From: Camarhynchus parvulus
Lineage: Eukaryota; Chordata; Aves; Passeriformes; Thraupidae
Direction of reading: 5' to 3'
Assembly: GCF_901933205.1 (NCBI RefSeq)
Contig: NC_044572.1
Coordinates: 112,976,965-113,040,964 of the forward strand
DNA: 64,000 nt
The first letter of the stretch is position 1; every line of letters begins with the position of its first letter. This document shows, piece by piece, positions 26,039 through 40,158 of this stretch. Both the position numbers and the translations under genes were made by a program. The notes beneath the pieces are model-generated. The model ran no database searches and was not told the origin of the DNA. It saw nothing but the letters and a program-made list of their open reading frames with translations.

Positions 26039-29000
26039 AGCACTACATATACATACCTTGTCCTCAGAATTCAATCTGGCAGTTTGAGGCAGGGGAAGAA
26101 GTCCTTATGCACTAAGCCAAAATTTGCTCTCCAAAATCTTGCTCTCTTACAATCACAACATCAGTGTCACCTGCGCTGAGAAGAGGGCAGTGACTGAAAT
26201 CTAAACACTCTGATGGCTGCATGAACAGTTTCCTAATTTGCATTGCTGTGAGTGGTCACATTAAAAGCTGTAAGAATTTTTTATAGAAATGGCCAAGAAT
26301 AAACATAGTCCATGCTGAAATTCCATTATGGCCTTATAGACAGTTAATAATCAATATGCACTCTTCTTTTTGCCACAGACAGTTCTCAAATCAATAAAGT
26401 TCAACTGAAACAGCAATAGCAAAAATAAAATTTAAAAAAAAGGACTTGTAAAAAACCTGAACTTTTGGTTTTCAAATAATGAAGACATCAGGCCTTTTAA
26501 ATTTCACAGCAGAATACAGGAAAGTAAAAAACCTCATATTTTCATATTTACATTCTGGCAAAGAAAAGCAATCACATCTATTTGTTAGCAGTAAGATTTA
26601 TGGGAGTTTGTTCTAATGAACCAAACAAACTTAGCAGCAGACTTAATGGTAATTTATCTGGTCAAAAACTTGGTCCTAAAATTTTGAGAATTGTGGATTT
26701 GTCTGTTGCAGAAAAGACAATTCAACTACTATCAATAATTAAATAAAGGTAATGTATACCCATGTTCATTCAGAAAACATGTAAGAAAATGTAAGAGAAA
26801 ACTTTTTACTTATTTTAAAAGTTGCTTATTCTGTAATGGGATAATTTTTCTTAAAAAAGTTCTTTACAAATATGTGCAATACTTTCTTTCCATGCATATT
26901 TAATAATGAAAATACTAATTTCCAATTATGTTTATGTCAATTTAAATATGCTTCTTGTGACAGAACAATGTTTCTTTGTTTGGGTTATATGGACTTGATG
27001 GCATATATACAATATGTTCATTGTCAAACCAACAAAATTTCTATTAATTAATTTTTTATAAAATTAGAGAAAATTTTCCTCCCAAAATTTAATGCTAGGT
27101 CTCATCTGCCTGATTTTGTAAACTTTTAAGCAGAGGAGGAAAATTATAATTTTATTGGCGATTTAATTTTTAATATGTGGTGAACAGCTATTAAACCTGT
27201 ATTAGTTTAAAACATATGATGGTCTTTCCAATACATCATTATCTCCTCAAAAGAGAAATTCATAAGCGGTACTAAAAGTAGAAGTGCTGCTTTATTTGAA
27301 AAGGGACTCCCAATCATGCAATATGTTCATTTACTTTTTATTGGCCGGCAAAATATTCACAACTAGACTGTTGGGTTTTTTAGAACACAAATTAAACGAG
27401 TTTGAAGTGTTTGTGATTTTATCATATCATTCCTAAGGAGCCTTAAAAGTGGCACTGTACTGAGTTTTAGTTGGCTTTGCCAGTGATTCAGCTTCCAAAG
27501 CCCCTGCCCTTTCTCTGCTCCCTGCCTGAACAGTGCAATCCGGAGTGACTGAGATGCTGTGATTTAGTCTGCACCCCCTGCACTGCCTGCACAATGCCAA
27601 GGAAAAGACTTCAGCAGATTCCTGGGGTCCTACTGCTGCCTCTCTCACTCCTGTGCATGGTGGGAAGCAGAGTAAATTGCACCTGTGCATCCATCTAGAG
27701 AAGCCTGTGTAAGTTAAACCCCTACAAGATGTGTGTGATGAAATTAATGGCAACACTTGTCCATAAATCTACAAGCCCAAGACCACAATTGCTAATTCTG
27801 CAGTGTAACAATGCAGGACATGGGAAGAATTGTCTAAATACACAATAAGCCATTTAATTTCACTACTTGTAGCAATTATACTAGCTCACATAGAGCCCAT
27901 GCTCTCAGCAGAAAGCCAAATGGAGTAAGTGGCAAACAGCCATTTGTGTACCAGAGACATTAAGCTATAAAATCCTCACTTAATTGTTTATAGGACTATG
28001 TCTTTTCATTACAGCAGTGAATCCATTCCTCTTTATTCTGATAAAAGAGCTAAAATGCAAAATGAGAACAGATTCTTTTAAATTTGGGAATAAAAAAATG
28101 ACATAACAGATTACTGCCCTGTAGTGATTTTTTAAAAAAGATTCTGCCATCATTTTCGCTTGGCTGCAAATTGCTGAGTGATCTGCTTCTGAGATGATTT
28201 CTCACATCTGGTATGAGCAGACTTCATTCCAGGAGAGACAGAGATAACATTACATGGCCTTGTTCATGCAAAGTTAGAGGAATGGTGTCACTAATTAAGA
28301 CATCATTTACAAAGCTGTTTTAACACATGAGGAGTCCCCTGGCACCCTTTATTTTACCTCAGTTCAGGACTTTGGTGAGATTTCTTCACTGGTATGAATA
28401 TGTTAAAATCAGGCCCTGGCCTAGAGTGAACTACATGAATTCAGACCATGGTAGTGGAAGTCTTTATCTCTTCATTCCAAACTGAACTCAGCTGGAAGTT
28501 TGCTAAATGCCAAAAAGCCTGCATGGCACCTGGCTCAGCCTGAAATACCTACACTAAACTTAGTGCTGACTCAGCACGAATCAAAGATTTCCTATTATTT
28601 CATTTTTAGTTCAAACATTCAAGATTATACCCGCTTTGACTGAGTTGCTCTTTTGTGATCCTTTTAAGAAAACTTTGAAAAATGTCCCTGAAACCAGTCA
28701 TTTCCAGTGATTCTTACAAAAGCCAGTTCCTGACCAGTACATTCATTAAAAGGAACTTTTTCTAACCGTGTAAGCTTGGCTCCTGTACTTACATTTTGCT
28801 CTAAATACTTAGCATTTCATTCTTATGCAGAGGACCTCATACACCCATTAGTAAACCGTGTGCCTACTCTGAATCCTGGGACAAAGACAACAGATATGCA
28901 AGATTCAGGGCAAAAAGTCCCCTTCAGCACACTTATGGGGTGATTTGCACGAGCCAGAGAAGCCAAACAGAAGCTTGTGTATAATTACAACAGACTTATA

Positions 29001-30940
29001 CATATAGTTGCTATATTCATTGAGAGAGATTTACAATAAATTGTGATATAAGTGACCAACTAATAGAAAGATCAAATCTCAACTTCTACATGCAAGGCAG
29101 AGTAAACTAAAATCAGCCAAGAAACTTTAAAGCGTAACCAAAAATCTCATTTCAAGGAGTGGTTGGAATAAATTTTAAAATGTAAGATTTGTCAATGTAA
29201 CAAAATGCAACATTCATAGACAGAAAGATATGCCTGGTGTAAGTTTTGTCTGTCTGTAAGTTTCAGCCTCTTATTTCAGATAACTTTGGAAACAATTGCT
29301 TCTGGCATGCTGCAGCTCTAGGAATGCTAGCAGCTTTTCTGCACAAGATCCATTCTGCTATAGGAGAGTCCACATCCTTTTAACAAAGCATTGAGTTTGA
29401 GGTAGTTTTTTGCACCGAACTAAACATCACAAAAGCATTTTTAGCATGAAATAGGTGTGTCCACTCAGCCACCTAGTGTGTAACAGTACTGCAAAACAGA
29501 ATTTCACAGATAAGTGATTTCCTCAAGGTAAAAAACTGCTAGTTGAATGTCTAGAAGAGCCTGCAGAGACATAACACAGCACTAAGGCAAGGCATGGACT
29601 GTGTTGGTGTGCTTACAAGTCTGCTCAGGGCAAGGCCTGGTTATAGTCCAGTACTCTCTTCCCCACCTTGTGCACCAAAGAGCTCACAAAAGAGAGGAAA
29701 ACCACGTGCATGGGCTGGATGGAAGCCACAACACGTGGGGACCAGACACCTGGCCCGTGGCAGCACAGGTGCAGAGGTCAGCGCAGGCACATCGGGGTCT
29801 CAGGCTCATACTGCTCCTCCAAACTGCACTAACAGGGAGCTCCTGAACATTTTTAGTGCCAGATGTTCAAGGACCTAAAAATTACCTCCTGGACTTGGTC
29901 AGATACAACTTGGTCTTCACAGCACAAGGTTAGCTCAGCTGCTGTCTCCCACCTAAGCCTGCCAGGATCCTCTGAGCAGGTATTCTCCTGCCCATTTTAC
30001 CTGAAAGATTTGGGTCCTCTGTGGTGCTATCAGATGGAGCTTTGCACTGAAATACTCATGAGGGCTTTTCCAGCAGCAAATTGGTGGTAAGCAGAGACCA
30101 AGGGGAGAGCCAGGTACAGTGATCTCTTCAGCTAGCAATGATTCATATCTTTAGCTGCTATCTCTCAGGGGAGGGATGTAGGGCTGCACACCGGTGAGGA
30201 GAAGGGCAATGCTCTCTGCCTCATATTTTGAACTGTTCTTCCTCTTTGATGAAAATGTAAATGTGGACATACAAATGAAGACATGTGCAATGTAGACATA
30301 CTTCTAGTGTTTTGACATGTTCAGTCCCTTTAGTGTTGAGGACTCTGAAATTGCTGAGCACATTCAGTGCCATTGCCTACACCTGGCCAGAGTAATGTCT
30401 GCAGTAAGCATCTGGGGCAGAAGCAAAAATCACTTTGTTCACCTTCCAACTTGACCAAAAGCTGTATGAACATGGTTAGCACTGTGACAAAAGCCTGAAT
30501 CGTTACATGCTGCCTTGAATCAGGGCTACTAATGCACTGTGTGCTGTTCTGGCCACGTTCACGTGATTTTTCCTTGGAGCTCAGCCAGACTTTGTATGGA
30601 CACCAGAGCTACACATGTAGATTATCTGTAGCTTCCTAAGCCCAAGTTTCATACACTTTGAGATCCCAGCTACTTTGCCAAACAAAGATCAGTTTGGGCT
30701 GAGCAAAAGGCAAGCAGGCTCTGTGCTATCTAGCAAAGCATGTGGAGCAGACATAGTTTCTCTGGACAGTACTTTGGCCCACAGTTGTGTGCAAATTGCC
30801 CAGGTTGTGGTGAATGCAAGACGTTCAGCGTCCACAGCACACCATAGTGAATACTCTATGTGGAAATGTTCAGTTTTATCATAGTAAAAATAGTAGGACC
30901 TTATCTTACGCTTGGGAGCAAATTTACAGTTTCAAATGCA

Positions 30941-30943
<3 letters not shown>

Positions 30944-30977
<34 letters not shown>

Positions 30978-31031
30978 GTGTGTATATATATATATGCGTG
31001 TGCATGGTGTGTGTGTTTGTGTATACACACG
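30944..31031 (+). repeat. Compound (TA)n-(TG)n microsatellite
   Basis: About 13 TA repeats are followed by a TGTG/TATA mixture and a short GT run ending GTATACACAC. The alternating purine-pyrimidine stretch is about 85 bases. Confidence 0.85.
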
Positions 31032-31104
31032 ACAGTGAGTCCTGAGATTCTATTAGGATTCAATCTTACAATTCATTTAAATCTTAAGCCTAAAACAAAA
31101 AAAA

Positions 31105-31130
31105 GGATATCCTTGTCATCAAGGATATCC
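31105..31130 (+). repeat. Inverted repeat, 11-bp perfect arms
   Basis: GGATATCCTTG and CAAGGATATCC are perfect complements around the loop TCAT. If transcribed it would be a small stable hairpin in the candidate XKR4 3' UTR. Confidence 0.8.
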
Positions 31131-33513
31131 AAGTGGCAATTGCAAAATAGAGAATTATATTATTGGAAAATACATTCCAGTCATTATTGGAAACAGCCTT
31201 GTGATTTAGTGTGCCAGCACTTTAAGAAAAAGTTATGGAGAAAATATGTCTAATGTTATATTTCGTATCTTAAATATTTTGGTAAAAGAATAGAGCAGGG
31301 ATACTTGTGTAAAATAAAAAAGGATTTATCAAATTTACTTAAGGAAAAAACAATCATATAGAAAAATGGCAAAGAGATCAATTAAACTGTTGTTTCATGT
31401 AATGTGATGTTGGTTGTATTTGTTTCAGTATCAGTTATCATTGTCAGTAGCTTATGAAGGAAATAACCTGCAATAATTAGGATGGTTTACTTCTATTTTG
31501 ACTGAAGAATGCTAATTGGGTTTGTTATCCAACACATATGCAGTTTCCTGATGCAAGCTGTTGGAAGGAAAGACTTGCTCTTGCACAGATTATGTAACTA
31601 AGATAAATTTCAAATGCATGTATTTGAAAGTGATACTCAATTTAAATGTACCTTACATATGCATTAACTATTTCTGAAATTCTAACCACTGATGCTTTTT
31701 TCAGTTTGTTCTGCATTATTATGTGTCAATACCAGACTGCTTTGCAGAAAATATTTGATGAGAATTAGTTTTAAATTCTATGCAGCTGAGGAAGAGACTA
31801 CTAGCCAGTGAAGGCTCTTCCTTCTCTGAAGTTCAGATACATGTCTAGAGTTCCTGACCTATGTCACTATTCAGCATTAAGGACAATGTTTGAAAAAACT
31901 AGTAAGTTTGCAAGGGGACCTGTTACATGGTCAGAGAGATCTAAAATTGTCATGACTGGGTAAGATAATGGCAGTAACTACAGAGGAAGAGTTCAAAAGT
32001 AGTCACTAATGACTTTTTTCAGCATCATTCCCTGAATTTCCACTTTGGGACACTTTGGGACATCGTCCTCCTGTCAGCCAGCATCCATGTGTGCTGGGGT
32101 CACTCCTGCACCTGCACTGTGGTGTTCACTCTGGCTCAAAGGGAAGACAAATTTGGCAACTTGTTTCCAGCTCCAGTTCTCCCTGGGTGATTGGGCTGGC
32201 TCATGGGATATATTTCACTGAGATCACTTAAGCTATTGGTGAGACTGCCACACCAATCTGGACAGGATTTAGCCCTTAGATAGCACTGCATGGACAATGA
32301 AAAATCTTCTTTTGTCGGCAGGGAGGACAGCTGCCACTATTTATAGCCACAAAGTGCCAGCATATTGTCATGTATTTGTGGTTACTATTGATTCCTTCTT
32401 TTTTATTTTATTGGAACTGCTTAGAACTTGTCGAGCTGCACCTAGGTTGATTTGCAGCTAATTAATTCAACAGATTTTTTTAATCTTGCAAATGTGTGGC
32501 TTGTAATACGGTAATCAAGGTCCTGTGAGCAAACATTAATCAGTTCAGAAGAAAAAAAAAAAAAAAAACATTGTTAGCTGTGTTCAGTGAGGTGCCCACA
32601 CTGGAAAGAGAGATCTAGAATAAATGCAACATTAGTAAATTCATCCTAGCTAAGCTTTCATAATTAATCTTGTGGAACATTTATCTATTTGATTCATTTC
32701 ATATATGCAAGGAGTTGTATTTTAAAGAGGATTGCTAGGGTTGAGACAGCTTTAGTTACCATCAGCATGAAACTGGCCAAATTTCCTTCTGGTCATTTAT
32801 TCATCTTATCAGGCAAAAAGTTATTCTATGCAGCAGCAGTACAATTTCATTTTTGAGATGATTGTACTGATTGTGCAACTGTTTATCCTGGAGAAATTAT
32901 TGTAACAAAGAACACACTACATTTAGCAACAGCAGTAAGACCTGGGTGAATTAATGAAGAAAATTCTGGTTTTCACTGCTTTTAAGACACAGCTGGATTT
33001 TAGCTACTTTGACATGAAGTAGAAGGTTTAAAAAAATAAACAATGCTGCTAACAGAGGTATCTGAATAATGGAAGGCTTGTGATTAGCAAAGCACTCACT
33101 TTTTTCTCATAATCAGAAACAGTGTAGCTTAGTACACTTGCAGTTTTATAAAAATCAGCAAGAATGAGTGGGTGGTTTAATATTTGACAACTCTTGTAGG
33201 AACACAGTTATGGCAGCATAGGACTCAGCAAGGGCTCTGGCTTGGGACCCTCCTGACACAGAATTTTCGGGTGGGATGATGTCGCAGCCCCCTCCAGTCA
33301 GGCTGCACAGGGCACAAATGTGAGTAATCTGTACACACATTTTATCGTGGAAGCCTCTCCTCTAGTGACCTTAGGAAGGGGGCCAGAAATCAAAAAGACA
33401 CGAAAGCAAAAGGATGATTCCTCTGGTCAAGAACAAGAGATGTTTGTGAAACACTGTGGAAAAGCTGCCCCTGCTGTTTCAGTGGATAAAAGGAGGAGCA
33501 GAGTCTTTTAACA

Positions 33514-33554
33514 GAAAAAAAAAAAAGCCCAGGAAAAAAAAAAAAAAAAAAAAA
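33514..33554 (+). repeat. Split poly(A) run (A12 and A21)
   Basis: Two A-homopolymers are separated by GCCCAGG. No target duplication or retrocopied gene was recognised upstream. Confidence 0.8.
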
Positions 33555-35500
33555 CACAGAAAAAACCCCCTCAAACCAACAAACCTTGATGCCAAAATAC
33601 TATTTATGGTTCAATTACTCTCTCCTTGGGGAAAGTGGTCGACTGAGACAATTCTTTATGTGTTACAAACTAACTGAAACACACAGGGAGACAGTTAAAG
33701 ATACTTTTTAGTTATAACTTTGTTGCTCTTGACAGGAGTTGTTTATTAGCAATAAGACACAAAAGTGTCTCAAACAAAGGCCTGGGAGGCAAGGATTTTG
33801 TATGGCAGTTATGCCAGCAATGGTTAGATTTAGAAATGACAGATCTTTGCAATGGATTATGGGTCAGAGAACCTTATTGCCTTCTTTATGGAGGATAAAT
33901 CTCAGATGGCTTCCACAAGAAATATAAGGTGTAGAATATGCTCAAAAGGTCTTTTCTGTGTATGAAGTATCATAGGTTTGGTTGTTCAAGTGGTTGTGCA
34001 TTTTCTCATGCTCTCAATTTCTCACACAGTACATCCATGAGCCAATAGTGGATTTGCAGGTGCATGTTCCTTTATTGCTAATAGTCCTCACAGCCACTTC
34101 TTCGTGCACAGCTGAGGAACACACACATGGAACAGTGTAAAGGCTTAGAGCAGGGGAAAAATAGAGAAAATGGAGACCAGTAGATATGGCAGAAGCCTTG
34201 AAATTAGGAAAGAGCCGTGAAGCTTTAGAGCAGGAGAGCCTTCACAGCATTTGCTCATGCTCAGCTATTCTGTCACTCAGCTCCTCACAGAAATTACTGC
34301 TGAAAGACTTCCAGTTATATTAGATGTTATCATCCGTTCTTCCTTGTTTAGTAGCAGAAACAGTCTCATCCTGGTTTCAGTAGAAAACACTGTGTAGTTA
34401 TCTGTAACCTCATGCATGGTCTGTAAGTGTCGGATATTATGATAGATCTGTTTTCTTCAAAGATTTACTTGGAAAGGTTGGCAAAGTTTACTAGACACTG
34501 TTCTGATGTTCTTCCTTGCTTCCATTTTTTTCTTGTGTATATGAGTCTCATATGCAAACCTCATCAATGAGAAAAGGCAATGCTCAGGTTATCTAAGAAA
34601 CTTTCTTTTCTCGTGTCATGGTACAAAACTCAAAAATTCCTTTGCATAACACCTGGCTATGGGGTAACTTCTATAGTTAAGATGGAAAACTGGGTTAAAA
34701 ATGCAAACACTGAAGTAATTTTCTCAATTGCAAAGCAGGAATTTTATTAAAGACATCTGTCATATCTTGATTTTACTTCAGGTCAGCTGATTTTACTTCA
34801 TCATTCCACAGCCTTGGTATGTGCCCATAGCAACCTAAAAATTGGTATCTTTTGTTTCTGAGGTAATTTCTGACTCACAGAACGGCCTGTAACAGGGATC
34901 ATGTTGGATTAGCAAACAAGGATCTGCCATTCCACCACAGTTATTCCGTACCAGGACTGCAGTTCCTTTAAATCAATTCCCATTGATTCTCAAGGGCAGA
35001 AACTGTCCCCTGTGTAATTTGTTCTGCTTGAGGGGACAGATATTTTGCTGTCTCTTCTCCAAGTTCTGTATTATTAACAAGCTAATGTTCTAACAAATGA
35101 GAGTCACTGTATTTTCCTGCAGGTGTCACTCTGTGTATGAGATAGTCTCAACAGGGGCAGCCACCTCTGTTGTCCTTCCCATGCTTGCTCACCTGCCTCT
35201 TTAACCAAACGTTAACTTAACAACTGTTATTTCACATGCTGCAGAGCCAAGCAAAACCCAGTCTGGCTTCTGGATTTGACCTGTGGCATCAGCAAATGGG
35301 AGATTCATCTTCTCACTGTAAGCTGAGTGCATTGGAAATGGTACCCTCTGGGATGCAATAAACACAGCTCATTATCATATTGGTTTTATAGCAATTTTCC
35401 AGAGTACAGCTATGCTTTGAAACTTTGTGCAGCTCTCTGTAATCTTCTTGTATTAAAAAATAAAGGGAAAAAAAAGGGGAAAAGAAAAGAAGAAAAGAAG

Positions 35501-35507
<7 letters not shown>

Positions 35508-35531
<24 letters not shown>

Positions 35532-35597
35532 GAAAAGAAAAGAAAAGAAAAGAAAAGAAAAGAAAAGAAAAGAAAAGAAAAGAAAAGAAAAGAAAAG
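35508..35597 (+). repeat. (AAAAG)18 microsatellite
   Basis: Eighteen uninterrupted AAAAG units follow an irregular A/G-rich lead-in that starts at about 35,454, giving a purine-only stretch of roughly 145 bases on the plus strand. It produces lysine/arginine-rich pseudo-frames that are not genes. Confidence 0.95.
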
Positions 35598-36026
35598 ACC
35601 TGCAACTTTTAATCATTATTCCTCAGCATTCATTGTTCTTTTGAAATTTGCAATGTGCAAGGAGCGTGTCAGTTAATTCACATTGAATATTTCAAATGGA
35701 TTCCTACAAAATATATTAATTAACCCAGTAATAATTAAAAAGAGCATATTATCCATTCATTACAGCAGAATTTATATTCAGATAAGGCTAACTAATTTGT
35801 GTGTTCTTCCACCCTCCATTTCTTAATGTACAGAACTCCAAGTCTGTTTTCAGGTTGACTGGTGGATCTGATTTTGTTTTGGGAAATGTGCAAAAGTGTT
35901 TCTAGGCTTGTTAGTAAAACAAGGGAGCCTTCCAAAGCAATTTCACAAGAGGCAAATGATCCTAAAAGATCTGACAGACTTGATAACAACTGTGCTTACA
36001 AAATCATCTTCAATAATCTACAGCTA

Positions 36027-36029
<3 letters not shown>

Positions 36030-36067
<38 letters not shown>
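36030..36067 (+). repeat. Poly(A) run of 38 bases
   Basis: An uninterrupted A-homopolymer. The upstream sequence (35.6-36.0 kb) was inspected for a retrocopy or SINE and none was recognised. Confidence 0.9.
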
Positions 36068-36069
<2 letters not shown>

Positions 36070-39000
36070 AACCAAAATACATTCTTAGAATACAAATGGA
36101 GAAACTTTGCCACATGTCAATAAGTCATACTTACACCCAATGCTCTGGACAGAAGCATTTATTATACTGGGAGGTGCTTTGATTACAGGCAGTTTATAAT
36201 CATAAAGGGCTTCCCAGAAGGTCCACCACAGAAAATGAATAACTTTCTTTTTACTTTAGTAGAGTCCAATAAGCCCCAGGAGAAAGCACATGGGCATTTT
36301 GCTTTTAAATTTTGCAACGCCAGTCTAAGTAAAATTTATTTTTTAAGAAATCTCTTCAGTAGCTACTTTACAGTGCACCTGAACTTTACTGTCAAGTGAA
36401 ATTTTCAGTCTTTGTGTGCTAAATACTGATCTGGCTAAGTTATTGAAAATGTCTGAGGAAGAAATATCAGGCTCCATATTAAAAAAAGTAGTCTACTGGA
36501 TCTACTGGAAATAATACTAAAGCATTTCTATGTCTTCCAATTCTGCTAGTTACTGGATGAGGCCAAGATACCTCACTGGATTCCAGGAAAAATTAAAATG
36601 TCTGTTTAAATTTTCAGATAGTTTGTGAATCTATTAATTATATTTTTAATATATTCTATAAAATAAAACTGTCACTTGAGCTATATATGTCAATTTCAGT
36701 TTCAAGACAAATGTACATCTTTCTGTCCATGACACTGGACTCCAGGGAAAATCTTGGGAAGTGAAATTTTATCCTAAGCTCAGGCAAGAGTCCTGTTTTT
36801 CTACCCAGCCTGCTATCCAGCCCTCCATGATACTTACCTGTCCATCTTCACCACTGAAATCCCTGAAAATGGATCTAGCATTTGCATCCTGGCACATTTA
36901 ACCTCATTCTTTACTGCTGAGTCACACAGCAGTTGGACAGAGGCAGCTCAATGGCACAAGGACAGGGATGAGGCAGGTGCAGGTAGATCCTCTTCCAGTT
37001 TCTCCAATGACTACCAGTGACTGAATTGGTGATGGGAAGGGGGACTGCTTCTTCTTGGGACAAATGTTGGTTGTGAGTACTGAGACTTGGAAATATTATC
37101 TGCTTTTTGAAAGGAAATGTGTTAAATAAAAGTTTTGACACAATAAAGAGGATGTCTACTTATGTCAAGTACTCAAAATGCCAACACACTGAAACACTGA
37201 GCTGGATTCCCTGGGCTGTAGAGGATTGTTTTCCGCCGTTTCACATGCAGAAAAATTATTTTTACATCCATTGCAAATGTGTGCCTTTTAGCATCTTTGT
37301 GTTTTATGAAATCAGACCTGAAAAAATATTTCTCCCCTCTTTAAAATCAGAGCATCTTTTTCTGCTTAGGTTTACATAAAGTTATAAAACCTTGACTTCT
37401 CTGAGAAACTCCTTCTTGTGCTGAAACAATCTGAGCAACTGAGCAGAAGTTCCTGACAAAAATTTTGGGGAAAAGCTGCAATATCATGCCATATCAAGAA
37501 ATCTCACAGTCCAGTCTTATAGTTTTCCATCCAGTTCTAGTAGGAAAAATTAAGAGGCCATGACGTGCAGGATGTCCAAGAGTAATTGGCCTTTACCATC
37601 TCTGCCACCATAGTAAATACATTCAGCACTCTGTGAACATCAGTGACTCCTCATTTTGGGTTGCCAGAGATTAAGTTGGCCAAAATCTTCACTTTTGAAA
37701 ATCATATTTACAATACAGTAAGCTTAGAAGGATACAATTAAAGGAAAAAAAAAGAGGAAAGAAAGGGCTTCAGGATCTCCTTGTTTAATAGAAAATAAGA
37801 ATAAAAGATGGCATATGCACATAGTTCAGAAATACACATCCTACTTTTTCAAAGGCCAATAAAAAAAAAGGAAAACCACTCACATCAGAACTATTTCAGT
37901 TTGTGATGCTCACTGCTGTGATGCTCTTCAAGCCAGGTGCAGAATTCATGACAGTAAATTGCATACACCCATGTTGTGGCCATCAGCAGAGGGATCTAAC
38001 AGTAGGGCTCAGAAGAGCCAGCACATTGCACATTTAGTAATGTGATGGTTTTGAGTTGTTATTACTGAAGACAGGAGCACATCTCCAAATTGGTCTGTCC
38101 CCTACAAGTAGACAATTTTTTGTGAATTTCCTTCCCAGAGCTTGAAGACTTTCCATGCACCTGCACACTCCATTTGGGCATTTCGTTAAATAAATCTGCG
38201 TGCTTGTCTTTCTAGACAGAAATGGAAGGGAAAGCTGGATCTGCCCCTGTGCCAGGGGCTGTTGGTGGAGCCCTGGGGCCATGATGTGAGCCAAAATCCC
38301 AATTCATCCTCAGTGGACTCAAGCAAACAATTTCTTGGAGACTGTCCTGTCTGCCAGAGTGGTAGCACTGTCCCCCTCTCCAGATGAGCAAAGGTCCCTG
38401 TGAAAGCTGAAATGCAATGGTGCTGGGCACAGGCAGGAGGGCCCATGAGGAGCTGTGGCTGTGCTCCAAAGTGGAAGCTGATCCTCTCTTTGGTGCACGG
38501 GGTCACTGCCTGGGTTAGGTGTGTGCACACCAGCTCTGCAGGAACGTCACGTGCAGAATCCCCCCACACGGGCACATCCTGCATGGATCCGGGCATGTGG
38601 GTACATCCCAGGCAGGCTCCTAGGACATCCATCCAATCAGTCCCCAGGAGGCACAGGTGCAGATCCCTGGCCCTGTCACTCTCAGGTGAGCTCAGCAGAG
38701 AATGGATGTGTAAAAGTTCACCCAAGGTGAGATGGTGGTGCTTCCAGGCACACGTGGTGACATACCTTCAGGCACCCACAGTACATTTCTACCTTCCAGG
38801 AGCTTCATTCCCAGAGGTCAACCAGATCTCATGTGATGCCTGATAAAAAGTAAATGACTTCCTAATACTATACAAAGCCTGTAAAAAAATGCACATGCAA
38901 ATACACTCAAATACTTGAAATTAAAATTCCAATAGTATATTCTGTTTTCATTCGTATGTTATTACTACTTTTTTTTCAGAAGTCATAAATTTTTCTGCTT

Positions 39001-39573
39001 TAAGTTGTTGCCTGATATAAAATTAATTCCAAATGAGTGGGCTTTTACTGTATATGTCCTTGTTTTAATTTTTCAGTTATTTTTCATAAATACATTTTAC
39101 ATCTAACTACCTCAGCTGCCTTTTGTTTTGTTTTGGCGCATATGAAGTCATGCACTTTCTATATTTGGGGATTTGGGGGGAGGAATTATTTCAATTTTGA
39201 ATAACCAGGTTCAAAGCCATGTTGATCAATTTATAGAGGAGATCAGTTTAAGAAGACATAATTATTGACAGTTGCAGAACATACATTTTATTTTTAGGTT
39301 GTGTTGGGGTATAGTTTAACAAAAAACCACCATAAGCTGCTTATTAATTTGCCTTAAAAATGTAAGCTCTTTCCTATTCAAGTTGTGTTATTTAATCCTT
39401 CTCTTGTACACAATTTATGTGACAAAGACTAACATAACAGTTGGCAGATAAACAGCAAATTGAACAGAGTGGACCAATAGTTTCTCAGTTGTCTGTTGTA
39501 AACTGTTGCATTATACACTGATTGTGCTAAAATAATTGTTACTGTGCTTATACTCCTCAGTCACCACTGCAGA

Positions 39574-39579
39574 AATAAA
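39574..39579 (+). terminator. XKR4: Candidate distal poly(A) signal AATAAA
   Basis: A canonical hexamer is followed within 20 to 30 bases by GTTTGTGCTT, a G/T-rich downstream element. It lies in AT-rich, repeat-free sequence resembling a 3' UTR, 580 bases before the stronger candidate at 40,153. Assignment to XKR4 is inference from strand and position. Confidence 0.35.
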
Positions 39580-40152
39580 GTGATGGAAGATCACGTTTGT
39601 GCTTATGGAACAGTGTAGATACCCCCTTCCCCCGGCCCCAGTACAAGCACAGTGACTACAGGTGAATGATAATCATTGCAGAACTTTGTGCTTTGACTTG
39701 TAAACATTGTAAAAATGTATTTGGTATTTTATTTGAAATGAAGAATCGAAATAGTTATTAAAAAAACAAAAGAAAAAGAAAAATAAATCTTCCTGTAAAT
39801 ATATATATTCTGAATCCATGTATACAAACATTCCTTTAGAGTTCAGATTGTGAAGAGTGTCTTTATTGGCTAGAGACCGCTGCCTCCCGTGGTGGAGGTT
39901 ACATGTGCTATAGTAAAGAACACAGTGTGTGAAGTAATTGATGTACTGCAGTACCATAGTTATTTTGGTCTGTTAAGTAAGTTGCAATTTGTGATGAAAT
40001 GAAGTTGAAAGTAGTGCTTCATACTAACAAATTTCCTTGGTTACAACTTGATTTTTCTTGTAAAACTCAAAAGGGAAACTTGAAAATTTTATATATTTGG
40101 ATTTTGTAGATTTTTTTTTATTTTATTGCAACACAAGGTACCAAAATCATTA

Positions 40153-40158
40153 AATAAA
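40153..40158 (+). terminator. XKR4: Best candidate distal poly(A) signal for XKR4
   Basis: AATAAA sits in the context CATTAAATAAAGTACACTG. A TGTA-containing, T-rich stretch lies about 50 bases upstream and a G/T-rich element directly downstream, so cleavage is expected near 40,170-40,180. A CR1 tail begins about 110 bases later, consistent with the end of a transcribed conserved block. Confidence 0.45.

Noticed and set aside
35327..35644. Lysine-rich open frame
   Set aside because: It is produced by the AAAAG microsatellite and is not a gene.
36030..36067. Poly(A) run as the tail of a processed pseudogene or SINE
   Set aside because: No gene-like or tRNA-like sequence and no obvious target duplication were seen upstream.
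38186..38843. Overlapping open frames on both strands (179 codons minus, 147 codons plus)
   Set aside because: This is a locally GC-rich patch open in several frames at once, with no recognised domain, splice context or codon pattern favouring one strand. It is most likely chance.
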